NCBI GenBank assembly: GCA_021816565.1
Contig: JAKAXN010000128.1
Coordinates: forward strand, 1 to 10,818
Reading direction: 5' to 3'
From: Actinomycetes bacterium
GTDB lineage: Bacteria; Actinomycetota; Acidimicrobiia; Acidimicrobiales; Palsa-688
Length of the DNA stretch: 10,818 nt
Every line of letters starts with the position of its first letter. Position 1 is the first letter of the stretch. The notes below the pieces were generated by a model. It did no database searches and was not told the origin of the DNA. It saw nothing but the letters and a program-made list of their open reading frames with translations. The position numbers and the translations under genes are program-made. This document shows, one piece after another, positions 1-5,491 of this stretch.

Positions 1-716
1 AAGGTACGGACGGTGGTACCGCCCGTGATGTCCGCCAGGGTCATGGTGGCGCCCCCGGTGAACACCGTCTCGGAGGGCTGTGAGGCATTGCCGAAGGCGG
101 TCATCGAGTTCTTGTCAGCGGCGAACTTCTCGGACGAGCCGGTGCCGCTGCTGGTCATCGTCTGGTAGAAGCCGGAGGTCACCGGGTTGCTCCCGCCCGG
201 CGTCAGCTTGATCTCCACCCGGATGGCGGTGTTCAGAGCGAAGGACTTCAACGTGGTGGTGGTCCCGAGGATGTTGTCGCCCCAGTCCGCCACGGTGGGC
301 TGCTGCACGGTCGATGGAGCGGTGTTGGTGCCCCATGTGGCCTGCCAGGAGTTGCCCTCCAGGGCCTGCGGCCAGACCAGCGTGCCGTTCCAGTCGAAGG
401 AGGTGTTGTAGGTGGGTGTACCGCCCGGGCCGGACGGGATCCGCAGGCCCGTCCAGGTTGCGGTAGCAGGGGGTCCGAGGGGGTTGTCGTTGGGTAGGCC
501 CAGGACGCCGACGTTGCTGGCGAAGTAGACCGGGTTGGACAGATTGTTGGCGACCGTGGTCTCGCCGCTACCGCCGCCCTTTCCGTTGCCCACGCCGATG
601 GGCCGGCCTCCCGCCGCGCTGGCCAGGCCCGGGACCGCCGATACGGCGGTCGCTGCCACCAGCACCCCTACGCCGATCTTCGGCAACCGTCCGTAACCAC
701 GCCACGTCTTTTTCAT
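1..716 (-). CDS. Secreted protein of unknown function, N-terminal part (C-terminus beyond left edge)
   Basis: The frame opens at an ATG at 716-714 and stays open to base 1, giving 238 residues with no stop. A good Shine-Dalgarno (AGGAGAG on the minus strand, near 723-729) lies 7 nt before the ATG and fixes the start. The N-terminus is a classical Sec signal: basic MKKTWRGYGR, a hydrophobic stretch rich in V/A/G, then GLASA followed by AGG, so cleavage near residue 34. The mature part starts with a Gly-rich linker and then is rich in Thr, Asn, Ser and Trp (for example FDWNGTLVWPQ and LKSFALNTAIRVEIKLTPGG), with no cysteine seen; this composition suits an extracellular beta-sandwich. I recognise no named family. 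It is divergent from the barrel protein at 1108. Export is well supported; function is unknown. Confidence 0.8.
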   Translation of the reverse strand, partial: MKKTWRGYGRLPKIGVGVLVAATAVSAVPGLASAAGGRPIGVGNGKGGGSGETTVANNLSNPVYFASNVGVLGLPNDNPLGPPATATWTGLRIPSGPGGTPTYNTSFDWNGTLVWPQALEGNSWQATWGTNTAPSTVQQPTVADWGDNILGTTTTLKSFALNTAIRVEIKLTPGGSNPVTSGFYQTMTSSGTGSSEKFAADKNSMTAFGNASQPSETVFTGGATMTLADITGGTTVRT

Positions 717-722
717 GGTGTC

Positions 723-729
723 TCTCCTG
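723..729 (-). promoter_or_regulatory. Ribosome binding site of the secreted protein at 716
   Basis: AGGAGAG on the minus strand, 7 nt upstream of the ATG. It decides the start of the left-edge gene. Confidence 0.7.
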
Positions 730-763
730 GTGAGTGTGTTCCTGTCCCGAACCATGCGACCGC

Positions 764-779
764 GGCCGGATTTCCGGCC
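764..779. repeat. Perfect hairpin in the 5' leader of the left-edge gene
   Basis: GGCCGGA-TT-TCCGGCC, seven paired bases per arm (six with a realistic four-base loop). It lies 48 bp upstream of the ATG at 716, so in its mRNA leader if transcription starts further out. It may be a regulatory stem or an operator; no family is recognised. Confidence 0.5.
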
Positions 780-803
780 AGTAGGGGCGTCGGTCACCTG
801 CAC

Positions 804-834
804 CAGTCCGGATCCGACGGGGGACGCCGGACTG
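804..834. repeat. 8-bp inverted repeat, 15-bp spacer
   Basis: CAGTCCGG at 804-811 is exactly complementary to CCGGACTG at 827-834. The position, between divergent genes, suits either a protein-binding site or a leader hairpin. High GC makes such repeats fairly easy to find by chance, so confidence in function is low. Confidence 0.4.
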
Positions 835-873
835 TCCCTCGTGCGTGGAAGGCCTCCGGCCCGGCCGCCGGGC

Positions 874-903
874 CCCGGCTCGTGCCCGGTCCCGGCTCGT
901 GCC
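874..903. repeat. Two 13-bp direct repeats, period 17
   Basis: CCCGGCTCGTGCC occurs at 874-886 and again at 891-903. Purpose unknown; it could be a paired regulator site or simple slippage. Confidence 0.45.
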
Positions 904-1107
904 GGAGCCCGGCCCCGCTCACCGTTCCACCGCTCGTGATCACCGACGTCGTCCTGCTCCGGGCCGCCCGCCACGGTCCGGGCTCCGAGGGAGGCCTTCG
1001 GCGCAGTCGCCGGCGCCGGGACGCCCGCGAAACCGGCAATCCCGGCATCGGCGGTCGACGGCCGACACCCTTCTAAATGCCGCCGTCCCGGGGGGCGATA
1101 CAGCGGC

Positions 1108-2184
1108 GTGCGGCGGATGAAAGTCAGGCGGATGATCGGCTCGGCCCTGCTGTGGGGAACGGTTGCGATCGGTGGTTTCACCCTCTGGCACCCCCGTCCC
1201 GGCCCACTGGTGACCGCCGGTTTCGCCCACAGGGCACCGGCGACCCCCGGTAGCGTGACGACCCTGACCGGTTACCCGCACCGGGCCCCGGCCCGGTCAA
1301 GCTTCGATGCCGACTCGCTCAGCGCCTACGAGTGGAACGACGCCACCTGGGCGGAGCCCGGGGACTACGCCGCCCGGTTCCGCAGCCTGGCCGCTCTGCA
1401 CATCACTGACCTGTTCGTGGACATCACCCGGTCGGTGAGCATGCTGGAGGCCCAGGACCCGGCTCTCGCCGGCTACCTGGGCAGCTTCCGTGAACTGGTG
1501 GCCCTCGGGGCCGGGAAGGGCATCCGGGTGCACGCCCTGGTGGGCGATCCGCACTGGTCGACATCGGACACCGCCGGACCCTCCGCGGCCCTGCAGGTGA
1601 TGACCCGTATGAGAGCCCTGAGCGAAGGTCGGATGCCGGCCGGGCTCCAGTTCGACGTCGAGCCGTGGACGCTGCCGGGCTGGTCGGCCAACCAGGGCGA
1701 CTACTCCCTCGGGTTCGTAGAGATGGTGGACTCGGTGGCGACCTCCTGGGACGCCCTGGCCCTCCCCGGGTCGCTGGGCTTCGCCGTGCCGTTCTGGTTC
1801 GACGGGGTGGGTGGGGGAGCGCCGCAGGTCACGCTTGACTCGACGACCGCGGACCCTCTGTCGATGGCGCTTACGGCGCTGGGCCGGGTGCCCGGGTCCT
1901 ACGTCAACGTGATGACCTACCGCAACCACGCCTCGGGGCCGGGCGGCACGGAGGAGGACTTCTCCCCGGTGGTGCAGGCCGCGGCCCGCCTCGCCTCCCC
2001 GGTCACGCTGCTGGTGGGGCAGGAGCTGGGACCCGTCAGCCCGGCGTCGACCACCTTCTACGGCACGTCGTGGGCGGCGTGGGAATCGAGCACCGCGGCC
2101 CTGCGCTCCGCCTACCACCCGGTGGACACCTTCGGTGGAGTGGCGGCCAACGACGTCGAGCACCTCCTGCAACTGCACCGCTAG
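1108..2184 (+). CDS. Exported beta/alpha-barrel, glycosidase-like protein
   Basis: 358 residues from the GTG at 1108; ATG codons at 1117 and 1132 are equally possible since no clear ribosome site is present (GGGGGG at 1090-1095 is 12 nt from the GTG). The N-terminus has basic residues, then a hydrophobic segment (about 10-27), so it is exported or membrane-anchored. After a Pro/Ala linker, from about residue 68, strand-like blocks alternate with helices: DLFVDI (101-106), IRVHALVGDPHW (139-150), GLQFDVEPW (179-187), LGFAVPFWFDG (223-233), YVNVMTYRN (265-273), VTLLVGQELG (299-309) and a closing FGGVAANDVEHLL. This order and the acidic residues at strand ends (D183, E185, E308) resemble TIM-barrel glycoside hydrolases of the GH18 fold, in which a strand-4 glutamate is catalytic. 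I infer E185 as acid/base candidate. Substrate is unknown, and it could be a non-catalytic barrel. Confidence 0.72.
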   Translation: MRRMKVRRMIGSALLWGTVAIGGFTLWHPRPGPLVTAGFAHRAPATPGSVTTLTGYPHRAPARSSFDADSLSAYEWNDATWAEPGDYAARFRSLAALHITDLFVDITRSVSMLEAQDPALAGYLGSFRELVALGAGKGIRVHALVGDPHWSTSDTAGPSAALQVMTRMRALSEGRMPAGLQFDVEPWTLPGWSANQGDYSLGFVEMVDSVATSWDALALPGSLGFAVPFWFDGVGGGAPQVTLDSTTADPLSMALTALGRVPGSYVNVMTYRNHASGPGGTEEDFSPVVQAAARLASPVTLLVGQELGPVSPASTTFYGTSWAAWESSTAALRSAYHPVDTFGGVAANDVEHLLQLHR

Positions 2185-2186
2185 GT

Positions 2187-2259
2187 GCAACGCCCGGGGG
2201 CGGTTGTAGGCCGTCCGGAGCGCGACGCCGACAGGGGGAGGGAGGGCGCAACGCCCGGG
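2187..2259. repeat. 12-bp direct repeat GCAACGCCCGGG, 61 bp apart
   Basis: Copies at 2187-2198 and 2248-2259 sit just after the stop codons of the two convergent genes. The second copy runs into the hairpin at 2255-2269. Possibly a duplicated transcription-end element. Confidence 0.4.
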
Positions 2260-2269
2260 CGGCGCCCGG
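2255..2269 (-). terminator. Hairpin after the secreted four-cysteine gene
   Basis: CCGGGC-GGC-GCCCGG, a perfect 6-bp stem beginning 4 bp past the stop codon at 2274-2276 on the minus strand. There is no T-tract, as is common for actinobacterial terminators, so the call rests on stem and position. Confidence 0.4.
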
Positions 2270-2273
2270 TGGC

Positions 2274-2870
2274 CTACGGCGCCGCGGTGGTCCGAATCAT
2301 CACCTGGCTGAGCGGGGCCCACTCCTCCTCGGCGGGGTACCAGGTCCAGCCCTCGTCGCCGCAGTTGTCCTCCTCCTGGGCGGTCACCTGCTCACCGGGA
2401 GGCCATGGCCGGTACCGCAGCCGGTACAGCCCCTGCCCGTCGGACAGCTGGCGGACATCGACGCGTACCAGCATGGTCCGCCCGGCCTGTGTGCCGAGAC
2501 CCACGGCATGGGCGGTGAGGGCCCCGGTGGGGTAGGGCTCCTCGCAGCTGCCGTTCGACTGCTGACCTTCCTGGTGCTGCCACACCCGGCACCAGTCCGT
2601 GGCGGTCAGCGTCGCAGGCCCCTGGCCGAACACCAGGCTGCCGGTGGCGTGGGCCGCGGCGTCGGTCTCCACGTTGAGGATCATCTTCTGCGCTTCTCGC
2701 GCTAGCCGACCGTTGGCGTGGGCGATCACCACCAGGTTGGGATCGGCCCGGCCGCTGCACATGCCGGGCAGCTGCGACGAGTCGGCCGCCGCCGGTCGGG
2801 CCGCGACGGCCGTCACTCCGGCTGCGGCGAAGGCCAGGGATACCAGCAGAGCGGTCACTTTCCTGCGCAT
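2274..2870 (-). CDS. Small secreted protein with four cysteines, unknown function
   Basis: 198 residues. I chose the ATG at 2870-2868 because GGGAGGAT lies 7 nt upstream and because MRRKVTALLVSLAFAAAG starts a textbook Sec signal ending in RPAAA-DSS; an in-frame start further upstream would bury the signal behind a hydrophilic stretch. The mature chain of about 165 residues has four cysteines (in MCSGRAD, DWCRVWQ, GSCEEP and DNCGDEG), enough for two disulfides, and a Trp-rich, acidic C-terminus (GWTWYPAEEEW). I recognise no family. It is divergent from the ArsR-type regulator at 3002 with 131 bp between, and the palindrome there is also close to its possible promoter, so shared control is plausible but unproven. 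Confidence 0.75.
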   Translation of the reverse strand: MRRKVTALLVSLAFAAAGVTAVAARPAAADSSQLPGMCSGRADPNLVVIAHANGRLAREAQKMILNVETDAAAHATGSLVFGQGPATLTATDWCRVWQHQEGQQSNGSCEEPYPTGALTAHAVGLGTQAGRTMLVRVDVRQLSDGQGLYRLRYRPWPPGEQVTAQEEDNCGDEGWTWYPAEEEWAPLSQVMIRTTAAP

Positions 2871-2963
2871 CCGGGATCCTCCCTCGTGCTCGTCCGACTG
2901 CGTGCCCATCGAGGTTGGGCCCGAGACCGTGCCGTTCACAGAGGCCAAGGTCCCGCGTCAAGA

Positions 2964-2987
2964 ACAACTGAACTACTGTCCGGTTGT
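2964..2987. promoter_or_regulatory. Candidate operator for the ArsR-type regulator
   Basis: Imperfect palindrome ACAACTGAAC-TACT-GTCCGGTTGT, with 8 of 10 positions paired across a 4-bp centre. It is the most AT-rich, symmetric element in the divergent gap and ends 14 bp before the chosen GTG. ArsR/SmtB dimers bind such imperfect palindromes overlapping their own promoter (family knowledge). It covers the -35 position for the TAGGGT -10 on the plus strand, and it abuts TTGACG (2961-2956, minus), a possible -35 of the divergent secreted-protein gene, so one repressor could control both sides. Confidence 0.45.
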
Positions 2988-2989
2988 GT

Positions 2990-2995
2990 TAGGGT
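2990..2995 (+). promoter_or_regulatory. -10-like box for a possibly leaderless transcript
   Basis: TAGGGT fits the TANNNT -10 pattern and ends 6 bp before the GTG at 3002, the spacing at which transcription would begin at or next to the start codon. There is no good Shine-Dalgarno, only AGGG inside the same box. Leaderless mRNAs are common in actinobacteria. Inference only. Confidence 0.3.
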
Positions 2996-3001
2996 GTGGC
3001 G

Positions 3002-3358
3002 GTGAGTTCCCTTCCGTCGCCGCTGCCCGACGCCCTGGTCGAGCTGATCGCCCACCAGTTCAGGGTCCTGGGCGAGCCGAGCAGGATCAAGCTGCTCGAC
3101 GTCCTGCGCAGCGGCGCGGCCACGGGAGCGGACCTGCAGACCGCCACCGGCTTCTCGCAGCAGAACGTGTCCAAGCACCTGGGCATCCTGCTGGAGGCCG
3201 GGATGGTGAGGCGTGTCAAGGAGGGCAACCGGGCCTTCTACTCGATCGCCGACGAGCGCCTCTTCGATCTCTGCGACCAGATCTGCGGGACCCTGCGGCG
3301 GCAGGTCACCCAACTCGAAGCCCTGTTGCTGCCCCTGGAAGGAGAACCAGCCAGATGA
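3002..3358 (+). CDS. ArsR/SmtB-family transcriptional repressor with C-terminal CxxxC
   Basis: 118 residues from the GTG at 3002; the GTG at 2996 would add two. The winged helix-turn-helix is clear: an N-terminal dimer helix and HQFRVLGEPSRIKLLDVL (about 18-35), recognition helix SQQNVSKHLGILLEAGMV (about 52-69), wing VKEGNRAFYSIAD. The only two cysteines are C91 and C95 in DLCDQICGTL of the last helix, which forms the dimer interface in this family. The classic alpha3 CxC metal motif of ArsR/SmtB is absent, so the signal is probably sensed through the alpha5 thiols: a metal, reactive sulfur or an oxidant. Its stop overlaps the start of the DUF2892-type gene by ATGA, implying coupled translation and self-regulation of a two-gene operon. 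Confidence 0.9.
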   Translation: MSSLPSPLPDALVELIAHQFRVLGEPSRIKLLDVLRSGAATGADLQTATGFSQQNVSKHLGILLEAGMVRRVKEGNRAFYSIADERLFDLCDQICGTLRRQVTQLEALLLPLEGEPAR

Positions 3359-3636
3359 CCCGAACCACCCCCTACGCCGCCCCCGGTGTGACCGTCCGGC
3401 CCGCCCCCCGCTGGCCCCTGGAGCGTGTCCTGTTCGCCATGGCCGGCACCGTAACCCTGGTCTCGGCCCTCCTGGCCGCCACCGTGTCGCGGTGGTTCCT
3501 GGTGCTCACCGCCTTCGCCGGGTTCAACCAGTGGCTCTACGTGGTGGCCCGGGCCTGCCCGGTCTCCATCCTGCTCAAGCGCACCTGCCGCCTGCAGTCG
3601 TCGGTGTACCCGGCGACCGACGCCCCCCGGGCCTGA
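3355..3636 (+). CDS. Small membrane protein, DUF2892/YgaP transmembrane-domain type
   Basis: 93 residues, start ATG overlapping the regulator stop (ATGA), with AAGGAG about 10 nt upstream. After a Pro/Arg-rich N-terminus come two hydrophobic segments (about 24-43 and 47-66) and then RACPVSILLKRTCRLQ. The second helix with FAGFNQWLY followed by CPVSILLKR matches the DUF2892 pattern of glycine-asparagine in the helix and a cysteine-proline just after it. The best-known member is the membrane part of the rhodanese YgaP; here the domain stands alone. Cysteines 68 and 78 flank the cytosolic or periplasmic end and could take part in thiol chemistry. Linkage to the CxxxC regulator suggests a sulfur, redox or metal stress role, which is inference. 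Confidence 0.82.
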   Translation: MTRTTPYAAPGVTVRPAPRWPLERVLFAMAGTVTLVSALLAATVSRWFLVLTAFAGFNQWLYVVARACPVSILLKRTCRLQSSVYPATDAPRA

Positions 3637-3654
3637 CCGGGACCCGGGCCCGGC

Positions 3655-3686
3655 GGGGGGCGGTGGGCCGAACGGCCCTGCCCCCC
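3655..3686 (+). terminator. Strong GC hairpin after the ArsR-DUF2892 operon
   Basis: Outer arms GGGGGG (3655-3660) and CCCCCC (3681-3686), inner arms GGGCCG (3665-3670) and CGGCCC (3673-3678), with a small internal loop. It starts 18 bp after the stop and has no T-tract. Likely terminator between this operon and the ABC genes. Confidence 0.55.
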
Positions 3687-3737
3687 GACGCCCCGGGACC
3701 GTAACGTCCGGAGCGGGCCCCGAATCGGGGTGGTGAG

Positions 3738-4742
3738 ATGCGAGACATCATTCCGGGCGAGGACCGCCACGACGACCAGGACCGCCACGACGACCAGGGT
3801 CGGCGGCCGGACGAGGCGGTCCGCTTCGAGGCGGTCCGCTACAGCTACGGGCACCACGAGGCCCTGCGGGGCATCGATCTGCGGGTCGGGCGCGGGGAGA
3901 CGGTCGCGCTCCTGGGACCCAACGGGGCCGGGAAGTCCACCACCTTGTCGCTCCTGCTCGGGCTGCTCAGGCCCCAGGCCGGCACGGTGGAGGTGCTCGG
4001 CACCCGGCCCCGCACCGCCGTCGCCCAGGGCCGGGTCGGGGCCATGCTTCAGACCGGTTCGGGTGCCGGCCTCCCCCCCGGGGTGCGCGTCGGCGCCGCG
4101 CTGCAGATGGTCCGGCGCCTCTACCCCCGACCCGCCCCCTATGACCTGATCGTGGAGCGGGCCGGCATCGGATACCTGCTGGACCGGCCGGCCACCCGGC
4201 TCTCCGGCGGGCAGGCCCAGAGCGTCCGCTTCGCCATCGCCATCGCCGGCGATCCCGACCTGGTGTTCCTGGACGAACCCACCGCGGCCATGGACATCGT
4301 CGGCCAGCGGGCCTTCTGGAGGATGATCCGGCAGTTCTCCCGGGAGGGCCGCACCACCCTGTTCGCCACCCACCACCTCCACGAGGCCGACGAGGTCGCC
4401 GACCGGGTGGTGGTGATCAACGGAGGCCGGGTGGTGGCCGACGGGCCCGGCGCGGCCCTGAAGGCCGCGGTGGCGGCCCGCCAGATCCGGTTCCGCTGCG
4501 ACTGTCCCGAGCCGGCCCTGCTCGACCAGCTCGAGGGTGTCACCGAGGTGGATGTCCACGGCAGCTCCGTCACCATCGCCTCCCTCGACGCCGACGCCAC
4601 CGTACGGGCCCTGGTCGCCCACCGGGTGGACTTCACCGACATCGAGGTCAGCTCCCCGGGGCTGGCCGAGGCCTTCGTGGCGCTGACCCAGGCCGATCCG
4701 TCAGGGGCCGGTCCCCCCGGGCGCGGGCCCGGTCCGCCATGA
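3738..4742 (+). CDS. ABC transporter ATP-binding protein (ABC-2 exporter type)
   Basis: 334 residues; ATG at 3738 with only a weak GGTGAG upstream. The nucleotide-binding domain is complete: Walker A GPNGAGKST (60-68), Q-loop Q105, signature LSGGQ (155-159), Walker B DLVFLDE (174-180) and H-loop H212. After about residue 245 a C-terminal regulatory domain follows (RFRCDCPEP...VTEVDVHGSSVTI...), then a Gly/Pro tail, as in CcmA/DrrA-type exporters. The odd part is the N-terminus: residues 9-20 read DRHDDQ twice, from an exact 18-bp tandem repeat, giving a His/Asp-rich extension before the domain; translation might really begin later, but no better start is visible. The stop overlaps the permease start by ATGA. 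It powers export by the permease; substrate (drug, lipid or peptide) cannot be told from sequence. Confidence 0.92.
   Translation: MRDIIPGEDRHDDQDRHDDQGRRPDEAVRFEAVRYSYGHHEALRGIDLRVGRGETVALLGPNGAGKSTTLSLLLGLLRPQAGTVEVLGTRPRTAVAQGRVGAMLQTGSGAGLPPGVRVGAALQMVRRLYPRPAPYDLIVERAGIGYLLDRPATRLSGGQAQSVRFAIAIAGDPDLVFLDEPTAAMDIVGQRAFWRMIRQFSREGRTTLFATHHLHEADEVADRVVVINGGRVVADGPGAALKAAVAARQIRFRCDCPEPALLDQLEGVTEVDVHGSSVTIASLDADATVRALVAHRVDFTDIEVSSPGLAEAFVALTQADPSGAGPPGRGPGPP
3762..3797 (+). repeat. 18-bp tandem duplication (2 copies) in the ABC ATPase gene
   Basis: GACCGCCACGACGACCAG at 3762-3779 and again, identical, at 3780-3797. It encodes the doubled DRHDDQ near the N-terminus. The reading frame is kept. 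Confidence 0.9.
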
Positions 4743-5491
4743 GCGGCCTGGTCGCCTTCGCCCGCTTCGAGGTGGGCCGCCTGCTGCGCAGCTGGCGGTT
4801 CCTGCTCATAACGGTGGGGTTCCCGGTGGTCTTCTACATGCTGTTCCTTGGCGACCACCGCCAGGGCGAGCTGATAGGCGGGACCGTCGAGTGGCGGGTG
4901 TACCTGATGATCTCCATGTGCTCGTTCGGGTCGCTGGTCGGCGGACTGACGGCGGCCGGCGGCCGGCTGTCAGCCGAGCGGTCGTCGGGCTGGGCCCGCC
5001 AGCTGAGGGTCACGCCCCTGCCGGCGTGGTCCTACGTGGCTACCAAGGTGGCGGCCACCATGGTCGTCATCGCCCCGGTGATCGTCCTGGTCGAGGTGGT
5101 GGGGGCGGCCTTCGGGGGGGTGGCGCTGCCGGCCGGGACGTGGGTGGGTCTGGCCGCGGTGATGTGGCTGGGGGCCCTGCCGTTCGCCGTGCTCGGGGTC
5201 CTGATCGGCTTCTCGGTGCACGCCGAGACGGCGTTCCCCGTCGTGACCGCGCTCATGTTCCTGCTCGGCTACTTCGGGGGGCTGTTCACCCCGGTCACCT
5301 CCATGCCCGACACACTGCAGACGGTGGCGCGGGCCCTGCCCAGCTTCCACCACGCCGCCATGGGGGTGGGCGTGGCCGACGGCCGGGGGATCGCCGCCGA
5401 GCACTGGCTGGTGCTGGCCGGCTACGTCGCGGTGCTGAGCGCCGCGGTCATCCTGAAGCACCGCCTGGAGGAGTCCCGGGGCCTGGCCTGA
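4739..5491 (+). CDS. ABC-2 type transporter permease
   Basis: 250 residues, the usual size for a single-domain ABC-2 permease. About six hydrophobic segments can be read: near 20-37 (FLLITVGFPVVFYMLFLG), 55-72, 100-125, 135-160, 165-187 and 225-242. Between the second and third is the cytosolic stretch LSAERSSGWARQLRVTPLP, a hallmark of this family that docks on the ATPase, and late in the chain FTPVTSMPDTLQTVARALPSFH, also typical. It overlaps the ATPase gene by 4 bp and forms the membrane part of the same exporter. In many actinobacteria such pairs are followed by a DesK/DesR-like two-component system; here there is none. Its last 44 bp overlap the 3' end of the convergent diguanylate cyclase gene, with no terminator between. 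Confidence 0.92.
   Translation: MSGLVAFARFEVGRLLRSWRFLLITVGFPVVFYMLFLGDHRQGELIGGTVEWRVYLMISMCSFGSLVGGLTAAGGRLSAERSSGWARQLRVTPLPAWSYVATKVAATMVVIAPVIVLVEVVGAAFGGVALPAGTWVGLAAVMWLGALPFAVLGVLIGFSVHAETAFPVVTALMFLLGYFGGLFTPVTSMPDTLQTVARALPSFHHAAMGVGVADGRGIAAEHWLVLAGYVAVLSAAVILKHRLEESRGLA

Larger units (their letters stand above)
717..1107. other. Non-coding divergent gap with several repeats
   Basis: This 391-bp gap separates two divergent genes. It holds a 16-bp perfect hairpin (764-779), an 8-bp inverted repeat (804-811 with 827-834) and a 13-bp direct repeat (874-886 and 891-903). Short open frames cross it on both strands, but none has a ribosome site or a protein-like composition; they are Arg/Pro-rich products of high GC. 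The only AT-rich island is TTCTAAAT at 1071-1078, about 30 bp before the barrel gene, and may be a weak -10 region for it. I see no convincing -35 and no known riboswitch. Confidence 0.6.

Noticed and set aside
841..880. GEMM-like segment GGCCTCCGGCC before the barrel gene
   Set aside because: Only the short GC segment agrees; the GCAAAGCC-type core and the tetraloop-receptor part are missing.
1297..2322. Open frame antisense to the barrel protein
   Set aside because: His/Arg/Gly-rich composition, no ribosome site; overlaps a coherent exported protein on the other strand.
3537..4622. Open frame antisense to the ABC ATPase
   Set aside because: The plus strand has all ABC motifs in order; the antisense product is low-complexity.
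3002..5491. Single operon from the ArsR gene through the ABC permease
   Set aside because: A strong hairpin (3655-3686) and a 101-bp gap separate the two pairs, so two units are more likely, though readthrough is possible.
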